NCBI GenBank assembly: GCA_003158735.1
Contig: PMLB01000194.1
Span: 7,977 to 40,809 of the forward strand
From: Myxococcales bacterium
Lineage (GTDB): Bacteria; Myxococcota_A; Polyangia; Fen-1088
Direction: 5' to 3'
DNA: 32,833 nucleotides
A model generated the notes under the pieces. That model searched no databases, was not told the DNA's origin, and was given only the letters and a program-made list of their open reading frames with translations. Shown piece after piece: positions 25,557 through 32,833 of the stretch. Numbering within the stretch: the first letter of the stretch is position 1; every line of letters begins with the position of its first letter. A program made the position numbers and the translations under genes.

Positions 25557-25890
25557 GGCTTTGCTGGCGTTTGGATTCGGCGCCAGCTTGCCTTCGGTGC
25601 GTGAGTTGGCAGTGCCCGGCAAGATCTGGATGCTGGGCCGCAAGCCCTGGCGGATCGACGTGCTGACCCAGATCAGCGGCGTGACGTTCGCGCGGGCATG
25701 GGGAGGGCGTGTCGAGGCGGAATTCATGCCCCGTCCGCTGTTCGTCATCGGGCGCAGGGAACTCATCGCCAACAAGCGCGCCAGCGGCCGAGACAAGGAC
25801 CTGCGCGACGTGGCCATGCTGCAAGCCCTGTCCTCGCCCCGTCCAAGGCGAACGGCGCCACGGCGTCGCGCGCGCAAGCCTCTCTCATAG
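25381..25890 (+). CDS. Nucleotidyltransferase, DUF6036/AbiEii-like
   Basis: A 169-residue protein with the GG signature in FLLVGGHAVAAHGEPRLTED then LDVFVDP, where LDVFV with the preceding Asp supplies the metal-binding acidic pair. A later acidic residue is in WRIDVLTQI, and LIANKRASGRDKDLRDV is the typical end helix of the family (Lys-x-x-Ser-Gly-Arg-x-Lys-Asp). Family members are putative toxins or regulators of toxin-antitoxin type. It starts with GTG at 25381 inside the preceding small frame. The Arg-rich tail PRPRRTAPRRRARK could bind nucleic acid. It lies directly after ligD on the same strand, but a role in end joining is not implied. This is the second such pair in the window. Confidence 0.8.
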   Translation: MKIQLSPDWNEFLSLLISKRVRFLLVGGHAVAAHGEPRLTEDLDVFVDPARANAGRLREALLAFGFGASLPSVRELAVPGKIWMLGRKPWRIDVLTQISGVTFARAWGGRVEAEFMPRPLFVIGRRELIANKRASGRDKDLRDVAMLQALSSPRPRRTAPRRRARKPLS

Positions 25891-25968
25891 GCCGCCCGCC
25901 ACCTCGACCGATCACCGCGCTTTCCGTCTTTCGTCATCAACAAAACGCCGGGATGAGCGTTATGGTGG

Positions 25969-26628
25969 ATGAGAGACGCTTTCATGGACGAGATGCCACA
26001 CCTCAAGCTGGTGGGAAAGCCGGCGCCCGATTCGGACGCCGGCGAATACTCCGAGGCGCGCGCCCAGGCTGACGATCTGCTCATGATCGCCGCCGCCCAA
26101 GGGGACCGGGCGGCTTTCGCAAAGCTGGTGGCGCGCTACGAGAGGCACGTGCGCAGCTACTGCGGGGCCATCTTGCATCACGAGACCCAGACGTGGGATG
26201 CCGCGCAGGACGTCTTCCTGCGCCTGTGGGCCACGCGCCTTCGCTATCGTCCCAAGGGCAAGTTTCGCCAGTACCTGTACACCATCGCCCGCAACATCGC
26301 CCGCAACCTGTGCCGTTCGCAACGCCGGCGCCAGGCTTTGGCGCATATTCTCGGATTCGACGACGACAGCAATGCGACCGCCAATACGCGCGCCCTCGCC
26401 AGCCCGCACAGCCTGCACGAGCAGGACGAGAGCGCCCGCCACTTGCGCCTGGCCCTGTCGCAGCTCGATGAGAGACTTCGCGATGCGCTGGTGCTCCGCT
26501 ACTTCAACGATCTCTCCTACGACGAGATCGCTGCTGTCATCGGCCGCGCGCCATCGACCGCCCGCTCGCGGATTTTCTATGGGTTGAGGCGGCTGGCCGA
26601 GCTGCTGCCCAAGGAGTCGGTTCAATGA
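25969..26628 (+). CDS. ECF-type sigma-70 factor
   Basis: A 219-residue extracytoplasmic-function sigma factor. Region 2 lies in AFAKLVARYERHVRSYCGAI through WDAAQDVFLRLWATR and RQYLYTIARNIARN. Region 4 is LSQLDERLRDALVLRYFNDL then SYDEIAAVIGRAPSTARSRI, with the helix-turn-helix. Region 3 is absent, as in all ECF factors. ATG 25969 gives the longest protein; ATG 25984 (MDEMPHL) has a better-placed GAGAG and may be the true start. The stop overlaps the start of the anti-sigma gene (ATGA), so the two are co-translated and probably held 1:1. It should direct polymerase to its own promoter and a small regulon. No autoregulatory promoter could be assigned by eye. Confidence 0.93.
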   Translation: MRDAFMDEMPHLKLVGKPAPDSDAGEYSEARAQADDLLMIAAAQGDRAAFAKLVARYERHVRSYCGAILHHETQTWDAAQDVFLRLWATRLRYRPKGKFRQYLYTIARNIARNLCRSQRRRQALAHILGFDDDSNATANTRALASPHSLHEQDESARHLRLALSQLDERLRDALVLRYFNDLSYDEIAAVIGRAPSTARSRIFYGLRRLAELLPKESVQ

Positions 26629-27425
26629 AGTGCCCAGACGAACAAACCCTGGCGGCGTTCATGGAGGGTGAGCTGTCGACCAACGCGGCCGGCGAGCTGC
26701 AGGTCCATCTGGCCGACTGCGCTGCTTGTCGCCAAGCCTTCGAGCGCCTGCGCGAGATAGCCGGGCAATTGCGGCGCGCCCGCGCCGACGACGATCCCCA
26801 TTTCGTAAGCCAGGTACTGGAGCGACTTCCGGCTGGCCATCGGCGCCACCCTGGCCGCTGGCTGGTGGCCTTGGCCTTGCCGGCAGCCGCTGCGTTCGCA
26901 GTCTTCTTGAGCGCATCCTTGCATCATCATGACGGTGAGTTTGTCGCGCGCGGTAGCGCAAGGCCCGGACCGGCCGAACCAGCGACTCACCTCGGGGTTG
27001 AGGTCTTTGTCCATCAGCAAAGCCGCGAAAGGAACCGAGTGGCTATGCGGGGTGGTGAGCGAATTGAGAACGGCGACGGATTCAGCTTCGTGGTCAGCAA
27101 CCGATTGGGTCGCGATGTTTACCTCTGCCTTTTCGCCATCGACAACGCCCAGGCCGTGCACTGGTTCTACCCGTCGTACACCGACGCCGCGACTGAGCCG
27201 CAGGCCATCCGCGTGCCCGCGACTCCAGCCATCATGCCGCTGTCCCAGGGTGTGACGCCGGAGGGACTGGCGCCTGGTCGACTGTCGGTCGTCGCGCTGT
27301 TCTTGGCGCGCCCGGTTCGCGTCTCTGAAGTGGAAAAGGTGGTCGCCGGAGCCGCGCTCAGTGCGATTGCTCAACGCCTGCCGGTACTCGCCCAGCAAAC
27401 GCAAATCATCGACGTCATCAAGTAG
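26625..27425 (+). CDS. Zinc-finger anti-sigma factor with C-terminal DUF4384-like domain
   Basis: Membrane-spanning regulator expected to hold the preceding sigma factor inactive. The N-terminal ZAS/zf-HC2 domain carries the HxxxCxxC motif as H28, C32 and C35 (HLADCAACR). One membrane helix at about 79-99 (WLVALALPAAAAFAVFLSAS) puts the remaining 165 residues outside the cytoplasm. That outer part (FSFVVSNRLGRDVYLCLFAI through VHWFYPSYTD) resembles DUF4384, a domain often found with caspase-like or protease proteins. It shares four bases with the sigma gene and ends 22 bases before the caspase gene. Release of the sigma factor by cutting this protein is the usual mechanism for such pairs; here the adjacent protease is an obvious candidate, by inference. 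Confidence 0.85.
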   Translation: MKCPDEQTLAAFMEGELSTNAAGELQVHLADCAACRQAFERLREIAGQLRRARADDDPHFVSQVLERLPAGHRRHPGRWLVALALPAAAAFAVFLSASLHHHDGEFVARGSARPGPAEPATHLGVEVFVHQQSRERNRVAMRGGERIENGDGFSFVVSNRLGRDVYLCLFAIDNAQAVHWFYPSYTDAATEPQAIRVPATPAIMPLSQGVTPEGLAPGRLSVVALFLARPVRVSEVEKVVAGAALSAIAQRLPVLAQQTQIIDVIK

Positions 27426-27447
27426 CCTCAACAACGGATTGAATCAC

Positions 27448-28842
27448 ATGTTGCCAGCATCAATCCCCATTGCCATCAGTCTTGCATTGACCACGCCGGC
27501 ATTGGCCGCGCCAGTCGCCCGGCCCTCGGTCGGCTTTGCCTTGGTAGTCACCAACAACCGCAGCCTGACTTCGTCGCGCCCCGATTTGCAGTACGCTGAC
27601 GACGACGGCGCCAAGTACGCCGACCTGTTCTCCGACGAGCTGGGCGCTGGACAGGTCACGCTGCTCGCCGAGTTCGATGTGGCCAGTCGCCGCCTGTATC
27701 CCGAGTGGAGCAGCCGGGCCTTGGCGCCAACCCGCGCCAATCTCGACAGCGCCGTGGCCCGCTTGGCCAGTGACATCGCCCGCGCGCAGGCGGACGGCGC
27801 GTCCGTCCAGCTCTACCTGGTTTTTGCCGGTCACGGCGATGTCGATCGTGGCCAGGGCTACCTCGATCTGGCGGACCAGCGCCTGACCGCACGCGATCTC
27901 GACGAGAGCGTGCTGGCCCGCCTGAAAGCCGACCGAGTGCACCTAATCCTCGATAGCTGCAACTCGTACTTCATGCTCAATCCGCGCAAGCCGGGTGGCA
28001 AGCGCTGGGAAACCAACCACGACGTGGCCGGCGTGCTCGACAAGTACCCCAACCTGGGCGCCATCATTTCCACCAGCGCCGAGGCTGTGACCTACGAATG
28101 GAGCGAACTGCAGTCCGGTATCTTCAGCTACGAACTTCGCTCCGGATTGCGTGGCGCCGCTGATGTCGACGGCAACGGCCAGGTCAGCTACGCCGAGTTG
28201 GCGGCCTTTGTCGAGGCAGCCAATCAGGACATCCGCAACGATCTGTATCGCCCCAAGGTCTTCGCGCGCGGGCCGGCCCACGACAACAGCCAGGTGCTGT
28301 TGACCCGAAACACGTCTACGCGTGCTCTCAAAATCGAAGCAGCAGGCGCTCGCCGGCTCACCCTGCGCGATGCCCAGGGAACGCGCCTGGTCGACCTCAA
28401 CAAAGAAGATGGCACGCCGGTCACCCTGAGCCTGCCAACCGAGCACGTCGCGATCTACGAACAGACGCCCGGAAGAGAGCGGCCGCTGGTCAGCGTGCGC
28501 AACTTCGACGGCTCGGCTGGGCCAGTCGCCATGCTCGACGAGTTGCCGCGAGCTGAGCCGGACCTGAACGGACGCGGGGAAGCCCCGGTTTTCGCGGCTC
28601 TCTTTGCCAGTCCCTTTGGTGCGCGGGCCTTTGCTGTTGCGCAAGCCGCGCCCAAGGACATGAATCCTGCCTATTTCGGCATCACTCGGCGTGACGCCGA
28701 CCAGTTGCGCTCGCACTTGGAGATGACTCTCAAGCTCGATCAAGACCACTTTTTCATGGTGGGCTGGGGCACGGCACTGGCTACCCTGGTGGGAGCAGAT
28801 ATCCTCGGCACCGCGCTTGCAAAGAGCAACATGAAGTACTAG
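27448..28842 (+). CDS. Exported caspase-family (peptidase C14-like) protease
   Basis: A 464-residue protein with a clear signal peptide (cleavage after TPALA, about residue 20), so it works in the periplasm or envelope. The caspase fold fills about 28-275: LQYADDDGAKYADLF, catalytic H129 in VFAGHGDVD, catalytic C171 in LILDSCNSYFM, and a late SGIFSYELRSGLRGAADV. An EF-hand-like loop, D239 to E250 (DVDGNGQVSYAE), follows and suggests calcium binding. The C-terminal half is uncharacterised and ends in a weakly hydrophobic stretch (VGWGTALATLVGADILGTAL) that may anchor it. The ATG at 27448 is preferred over the frame opening at 27361 because the signal peptide begins there. Its place behind a sigma/anti-sigma pair implies a linked control circuit. 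Confidence 0.87.
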   Translation: MLPASIPIAISLALTTPALAAPVARPSVGFALVVTNNRSLTSSRPDLQYADDDGAKYADLFSDELGAGQVTLLAEFDVASRRLYPEWSSRALAPTRANLDSAVARLASDIARAQADGASVQLYLVFAGHGDVDRGQGYLDLADQRLTARDLDESVLARLKADRVHLILDSCNSYFMLNPRKPGGKRWETNHDVAGVLDKYPNLGAIISTSAEAVTYEWSELQSGIFSYELRSGLRGAADVDGNGQVSYAELAAFVEAANQDIRNDLYRPKVFARGPAHDNSQVLLTRNTSTRALKIEAAGARRLTLRDAQGTRLVDLNKEDGTPVTLSLPTEHVAIYEQTPGRERPLVSVRNFDGSAGPVAMLDELPRAEPDLNGRGEAPVFAALFASPFGARAFAVAQAAPKDMNPAYFGITRRDADQLRSHLEMTLKLDQDHFFMVGWGTALATLVGADILGTALAKSNMKY

Positions 28843-28884
28843 GACCAAAGGGACCTCGTCATCTCGACCGCCATAGTCCCCGCG

Positions 28885-29379
28885 ATGTTTGGTGGTGTGC
28901 TGCTGCTGCGTTCGTTCTTTTGCACCGATTCCGAAAAGCTGCTTGCCGATTTCGACAGCAAGGATCTCTCCACCGAAGAAAGCCGCGGCCGCGCCGTGCT
29001 GGAGATGCGCGACAAATTCCACCGTCTGGCTGAACGCAGGCGCCACATGCGCAACATCGGCCGCGGCATCGCGCTTGGGTTGGGGGTGGCCGAGGCGGTT
29101 CTCGGAGGTGTCGGGCTCGGCCAGCATCATGGACGCCAGCGTGCCCCCGACTATGTGCTCCTCACCGACGCCGCCGTTTTTGGGTTGGGCGCCCTCCTCA
29201 TCGGCGTGGATCGTTCGCCCGTCGAGAGAACCTGGGATCTCTACGAAGCCACGGAAGGCGGTGCGACGGCAGGACCGAAGCCCGAGCCCCCTGCCGCCAA
29301 TCACACCAGTGCCAGCGTCACGCCGCTCTTTGGTGTGACCAGCGGCGGCGCCTTCCTTGGCCTGGGCGGAAGGTTCTAA
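28885..29379 (+). CDS. Small membrane protein of unknown function
   Basis: A 164-residue protein with one N-terminal hydrophobic segment (MFGGVLLLRSFFC) and two more in the middle (IALGLGVAEAVLGGVGLG and AVFGLGALLIGV), separated by charged helices (MRDKFHRLAERRRHMRN). I do not recognise it. It begins within 45 bases of the caspase stop and is followed by the TPR gene, so it is part of the same run. The start is uncertain: the best ribosome-binding site (AAAGGGA, 28848-28854) points to about 28861, where the in-frame codon is ATC, while the first ATG at 28885 has none. Starting at ATC would add ISTAIVPA and complete the first membrane helix. Confidence 0.7.
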   Translation: MFGGVLLLRSFFCTDSEKLLADFDSKDLSTEESRGRAVLEMRDKFHRLAERRRHMRNIGRGIALGLGVAEAVLGGVGLGQHHGRQRAPDYVLLTDAAVFGLGALLIGVDRSPVERTWDLYEATEGGATAGPKPEPPAANHTSASVTPLFGVTSGGAFLGLGGRF

Positions 29380-29485
29380 TAGTTCCAACTCGCGGCTTCC
29401 TCGCCGGTCTAGAAATCTGCGTCGAGAACTGGCCCGCTTGCCTGCCTGGAATCGCCCAGGGGTTCATGATACCGTTTTCGCCATC

Positions 29486-30172
29486 TTGCGCTCTCTACTT
29501 GTCGTGTTCCTCTCGCTCTTGATGGTGCCGGGCGTGCGGGCTGCCGAGCAGCCAAGTGGCGTGGCCACAGCCCATGTGCGCAAGGCCACGGCTGCGTACA
29601 ATCTCGGCAAGTACCCCGAGGCCGCCAAGGAGTACGAAGCGGCCTACGAGCAAACTCTCGACGCGAACCTGCTCTTCAATATTGGTCAGGCCTACCGGCT
29701 TGCGGGCGAGCGCGACAAGGCGATCACAGCCTATCGTTCCTTCATTCGATCCGCTCCGGAAAGCGAGCAGCGTCAGCTCGCGGAAAGCAAGATCCGCGAA
29801 CTCGAGCGCCAGCATTCCGCGCCACCTCCGGGCTCTGCCCCGGTACCCGCGGCAGAGCCCGCTTCCGCAGCCCTGGCCCCAGTGCCGACGCCAGAGCCCC
29901 CGGTGGCGGCTCCAGGTGCGGCGCCGCCGACAGAAACGCCCAGCCCCGCACCCGTGCCAACACCCGCGCCCTCCACCACCGAGACGCCCAGCAACCTGGT
30001 CGCGGCTCCCGTGGCGCCGGAAGCACCGCCCCCGACACCCTTCTACAAGGGTTGGCCGTTTTGGACGGCGGTGGGCGCCGTCGTGGCCGGCGCGGTCGTG
30101 CTGACCATCGTGCTCACTCGTCCGAGCAACAACGTGAACATGAACGCCAAGTTCGGCACGCAGGAATTCTAG
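29486..30172 (+). CDS. Exported TPR protein with Pro-rich linker and C-terminal membrane anchor
   Basis: About 228 residues. A signal peptide (RSLLVVFLSLLMVPGVRAAE) is followed by tetratricopeptide-type helices: RKATAAYNLGKYPEAAKEYE, NLLFNIGQAYRLAGERDKAI and a third repeat-like helix. Then come about 80 residues rich in Pro, Ala and Thr (PVPTPEPPVAAPG style) and one membrane helix (FWTAVGAVVAGAVVLTIVL) with a short tail. It should present a protein-binding TPR platform in the periplasm, tethered to a membrane. The frame is open from 29357, but that start lies in the preceding gene; TTG 29486 directly before the signal peptide is my inferred start. The RCC1 gene begins two bases after the stop, so the two are coupled. 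Confidence 0.8.
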   Translation: MRSLLVVFLSLLMVPGVRAAEQPSGVATAHVRKATAAYNLGKYPEAAKEYEAAYEQTLDANLLFNIGQAYRLAGERDKAITAYRSFIRSAPESEQRQLAESKIRELERQHSAPPPGSAPVPAAEPASAALAPVPTPEPPVAAPGAAPPTETPSPAPVPTPAPSTTETPSNLVAAPVAPEAPPPTPFYKGWPFWTAVGAVVAGAVVLTIVLTRPSNNVNMNAKFGTQEF

Positions 30173-30174
30173 TC

Positions 30175-32214
30175 ATGACGAACCTCAGACGCTTCGGCCT
30201 TCCTGCCCTTTTTGCACTGTCGCTCATTGGCGGATGGGCGTCGTGCGGCCAGTCCAACAAAGCTGGAATCTTGTTGACGGTCGACACCGACACCACCGTG
30301 CCGAAATCCCCGGCCATCACATCGCTTTCCGTGACGGCAAACGGAACCACGAAGACCTTTGATGTGTCCAAGGGACTGCCCGGTACCCTCGGCATCGAGA
30401 CCAGCCCTGGCGACAAGGACGTCGTCGTGGTCGGGTTGACGGCCGACGGCACCCCGGTGGCGAGCGGGAGAGTCACCTGTTCGGCCGCGGCTGGCAAGGT
30501 GCTTGACTGCCCCGTTAAGCTGTCCATTCTTCCTGCAGACGCCGGGATCCCCGCTGACGCCAGTCCCAGCGACACCGGCGGAGCACCTGGGTTTGACGTC
30601 GCGACCAGCGGCGACGCTCCCACAGGCACAGGCGGAGCCTCGGGAGGCAGCGGCGGCACAATCACGTCCGGTGGAACAACCACCGCCGGCGGCGTGACCA
30701 CTGCCGGCGGAACCATGAGCACAGGTGGCGCAACCGGCGGTACTCCAGACGCAGGCGGCGGCGCAACCGGTTTCGATGCCGGCTCGAACATCGACGCTCC
30801 GCCCAGCACAGCAGGAAGCTCTGGAGGCACAGGGGGCGCGACCACCGCCGGCGGAACCATGAGCAGCGGCGGCGTGACCGTTTCCGGGGGACTATCAAAC
30901 TCCGGTGGCATGGCCCCAACCGGTGGCACCACGAGCTCGGGGGGCCAGTCCAGCACGGCCGGATCGAAGTCCAATGGCGGCACGATCAGCTCGGGCGGCA
31001 CGACGACCGCGGGGGGGACCACTAGCTCCGGCGGCACGACGAGCACAGGCGGCACCACGAGCACGGGTGGCACCACAATACTGGTGGCAACGGCGGTGGC
31101 CGCCGGCTGGGGGCATTCTTGTGCTCTGATCAAGGACGGTACGATCTGGTGTTGGGGCTGGAACCAGTATGGACAGCTTGGCAATGGAGACAAAAGTGTC
31201 GATGGCACTACCAACGTTGTTTCCAAGGTTCCAGTCCAAGTCCAAGGCGTTACACAGGCCGTGGCGGTTGCCACCGGGGACTATCACACATGCGCGGTCA
31301 TCAAAGGCGGAACCGTGCAATGTTGGGGCTGGAATTACCGTGGTCAATTGGGCAACGGTCTCTCCGGAACGGGTGTCTTCAGCGCCGTTCCCACTTCTGT
31401 TAGTCAGTTATCCAATGCCTTGTCGGTTGTGGCGGGCGAAAACCACACCTGCGCCATGTTGTCTGATAGCACCGTCAGTTGTTGGGGGCGCAACGACAGT
31501 CACCAGCTAGCCACCGGCGACGTCGCGCAAAGAGAGACACCGGCGTCCGTCTTGACCGGCTCGTCGACACCGACCGCTCTGACCAACGTGACCGTGTTGG
31601 CGGCGACCCAGAACCATACCTGCGCCATTCAATCCACCGGAGCCATCTATTGTTGGGGTTACGATGCCTGGGGTCAGCTCGGCAATGGCGTTTCTGACAG
31701 CAACGGCCCCGCTGTCGCAGTCAGGGCCGGAAGCATATTGGCGGTCTCTGTTGGCGTAGGTTACTACCACAGCTGCGCGGTCTTGACGGCAGGAAGTCCA
31801 TACAGCGTCCAGTGCTGGGGCAGTGGCTCTAGCGGTCAACTTGGCGATGGCAACACGACCTACGACAGCCTGACGCCGGTCAACGCGAAGACCTCGGCAA
31901 AGGCCGCCGCAATTGCGCTTGGCTATAGTCACTCGTGTGCCGTGCTGGTTGACGGAACGGTCCAATGCTGGGGTGACAATACCGACGGGCAACTGGGCAG
32001 CGGTTCCACCAGCGACCAACCCAGCCCCGTGCCGGGGACCGTCAAAGGGCTTTCCCAGGTTGTGGGCCTGAGCTGCGGCGACATTCACACTTGCGCCGTG
32101 GTCAGTGGCGGCCAGGTCTATTGCTGGGGCAACAACGACTTCGGGCAGCTCGGATATGGCTCCAGCGGAGGAGACATCGCAAGGCCCACGTTGGTAACTG
32201 GATTTGCTCCGTAG
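30175..32214 (+). CDS. RCC1-repeat beta-propeller lipoprotein
   Basis: A 679-residue exported protein. The signal ends GGWASC, a plausible lipobox. A small beta-rich domain (about 25-125) is followed by a Gly/Thr/Ser linker (about 132-302) like those of the hydrolases. Seven RCC1 repeats then run to the end, each of the form HxCAxxxxGxxxCWGxNxxGQLGxG; the first is GWGHSCALIKDGTIWCWGWN and the last GDIHTCAVVSGGQVYCWGNN. Seven repeats make a complete propeller. Each blade has two cysteines, one after the His and one before Trp-Gly, suiting disulfides in an exported protein. Such propellers bind proteins, but the partner here is unknown. It starts two bases after the TPR gene and ends the caspase-containing run. 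Confidence 0.9.
   Translation: MTNLRRFGLPALFALSLIGGWASCGQSNKAGILLTVDTDTTVPKSPAITSLSVTANGTTKTFDVSKGLPGTLGIETSPGDKDVVVVGLTADGTPVASGRVTCSAAAGKVLDCPVKLSILPADAGIPADASPSDTGGAPGFDVATSGDAPTGTGGASGGSGGTITSGGTTTAGGVTTAGGTMSTGGATGGTPDAGGGATGFDAGSNIDAPPSTAGSSGGTGGATTAGGTMSSGGVTVSGGLSNSGGMAPTGGTTSSGGQSSTAGSKSNGGTISSGGTTTAGGTTSSGGTTSTGGTTSTGGTTILVATAVAAGWGHSCALIKDGTIWCWGWNQYGQLGNGDKSVDGTTNVVSKVPVQVQGVTQAVAVATGDYHTCAVIKGGTVQCWGWNYRGQLGNGLSGTGVFSAVPTSVSQLSNALSVVAGENHTCAMLSDSTVSCWGRNDSHQLATGDVAQRETPASVLTGSSTPTALTNVTVLAATQNHTCAIQSTGAIYCWGYDAWGQLGNGVSDSNGPAVAVRAGSILAVSVGVGYYHSCAVLTAGSPYSVQCWGSGSSGQLGDGNTTYDSLTPVNAKTSAKAAAIALGYSHSCAVLVDGTVQCWGDNTDGQLGSGSTSDQPSPVPGTVKGLSQVVGLSCGDIHTCAVVSGGQVYCWGNNDFGQLGYGSSGGDIARPTLVTGFAP
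30985..31074. repeat. Five-unit 18-bp tandem repeat in the RCC1 linker
   Basis: Five consecutive 18-base units (starting at 30985, 31003, 31021, 31039 and 31057) encode ISSGGT, TTAGGT, TSSGGT, TSTGGT and TSTGGT. The last two units differ at only two bases. The repeat is codon-phased and lies at the end of the linker, just before the first propeller blade. It is a likely site of length variation. Confidence 0.8.
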
Positions 32215-32257
32215 GTCCTGAGTACGGTCGAGGGGAAGGTCGGACTGGCGCCCAATC

Positions 32258-32833
32258 CTAGCTGGGCTCGCTCTGGGTTCGCGCTTCTTCGCCGTCCTGG
32301 CCCAGCATGGCGGCAGAAAGCACGCCCTCGCCCGCTTCGTTGTCGACGGAAACTGGGGTGGTGAGGCGGCGCCCAAGGTTTGCCGGACTGCCCTCGTAGC
32401 GACTGCCTCGCACACGTTTGAACTCGGCGTAGGCGTGGCGTTCGACGCGCAAGTTGCTCCGGTAGGAAAGACTGGCGACCAGGCTGATGAGGAAACCGCG
32501 ACGCTGCCACAGACTGATGCCCGCGCGACGGAGGATGCGGGGAATCGAGTAGAACTTTCGGCCGCAGCTATCCATTTCGGCGATGACCTGGTCGAGCGAC
32601 AGGTGGAGATAGCGCGCCACCGGATAGGTCAGAGTGTAGTACTGCCAGTCCTGGGGAAAATCATCGACCGCCAAGCGCTTTTCCCCAGCCATCTTGTCCC
32701 ACAGCTGCGTTCCAGGCAGAGGCGTGAGAAAGAGCGCATTGATGTTGTCGACGCCGTAGCGGGTCGCCGTTTCGGCGATGCGCCCGCCGATGCCCGGTTG
32801 GTCCGCGTCCAGTCCGATGATGAAAGAACCCAC
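32258..32833 (-). CDS. B12-binding radical SAM protein, C-terminal part (runs off the window)
   Basis: Only the last 191 codons are present; the gene continues past 32833. The visible part begins GSFIIGLDAD, the end of a radical SAM barrel in the cobalamin-binding radical SAM family. Then come NALFLTPLPGTQLWDKM and the DUF4070-type C-terminal domain (DDFPQDWQYYTLTYPVARYL). The cobalamin domain and CxxxCxxC cluster would lie outside the window. Related proteins methylate or rearrange lipids, hopanoids or other metabolites; the substrate here cannot be named. It converges on the RCC1 gene with a 43-base gap and no obvious terminator hairpin. Confidence 0.82.
   Translation of the reverse strand: MGSFIIGLDADQPGIGGRIAETATRYGVDNINALFLTPLPGTQLWDKMAGEKRLAVDDFPQDWQYYTLTYPVARYLHLSLDQVIAEMDSCGRKFYSIPRILRRAGISLWQRRGFLISLVASLSYRSNLRVERHAYAEFKRVRGSRYEGSPANLGRRLTTPVSVDNEAGEGVLSAAMLGQDGEEARTQSEPS

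Noticed and set aside
27943-29388. Minus-strand frame of 481 codons across the caspase and membrane-protein genes
   Set aside because: Antisense to the caspase Cys171 region and beyond. The plus-strand genes have signal peptide, motifs and consistent spacing; this frame has none.

Overview
The window is high-GC DNA from a bacterium that I infer belongs to Myxococcota (Polyangia or a relative). The grounds are several secreted lipoproteins with very long Gly/Thr/Ser/Ala linkers, a PE-LIG-POL type LigD next to Ku, a caspase-like protease in an ECF sigma operon and an RCC1-repeat lipoprotein. No rRNA, tRNA, CRISPR array or intact insertion sequence was seen. No database search was run; every family call is from motifs read by eye.

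Left part (1-9.5 kb): NADP-type isocitrate dehydrogenase, a long imperfect inverted repeat, and a SWIM-SNF2 helicase. A roughly 1.3 kb gene graveyard follows, with pieces of three unrelated genes. Next come a cytoplasmic hybrid histidine kinase with a stand-alone receiver, and a two-gene nucleotidyltransferase pair resembling a toxin-antitoxin module.

Central part (9.5-20.8 kb): four exported enzymes for plant-type polysaccharide, all built as lipoprotein signal, low-complexity linker of about 160-190 residues, then catalytic domain. They are a GH5 endoglucanase, a GH105-type unsaturated glycuronyl hydrolase, a BD-FAE-like alpha/beta hydrolase esterase and a CE3-like SGNH esterase. Together they could cut cellulose, remove unsaturated uronic acids from pectin fragments and strip ester groups. 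Among them lie a methyltransferase, a palindromic MITE-like element, a YhbY-type RNA-binding protein, an Lgt-like membrane protein fused to a beta-rich tail, and a decayed type I restriction locus in which hsdM and hsdS have been joined by deletion. A 24-codon remnant of a DUF72 gene lies beside that locus; the intact DUF72 gene is 4.4 kb away.

Right part (21-26 kb): non-homologous end joining genes, with ku (followed by DUF72) divergent from ligD. A second nucleotidyltransferase with a small partner follows ligD.

Far right (26-32.2 kb): a six-gene co-directional run of ECF sigma factor, zinc-finger anti-sigma factor with a C-terminal sensor-like domain, exported caspase-family protease, small membrane protein, TPR protein with a C-terminal membrane anchor, and a seven-repeat RCC1 lipoprotein. 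I regard this as the most interesting candidate system: an envelope-associated caspase placed directly behind a sigma/anti-sigma switch. The window ends inside a B12-dependent-type radical SAM gene on the minus strand.
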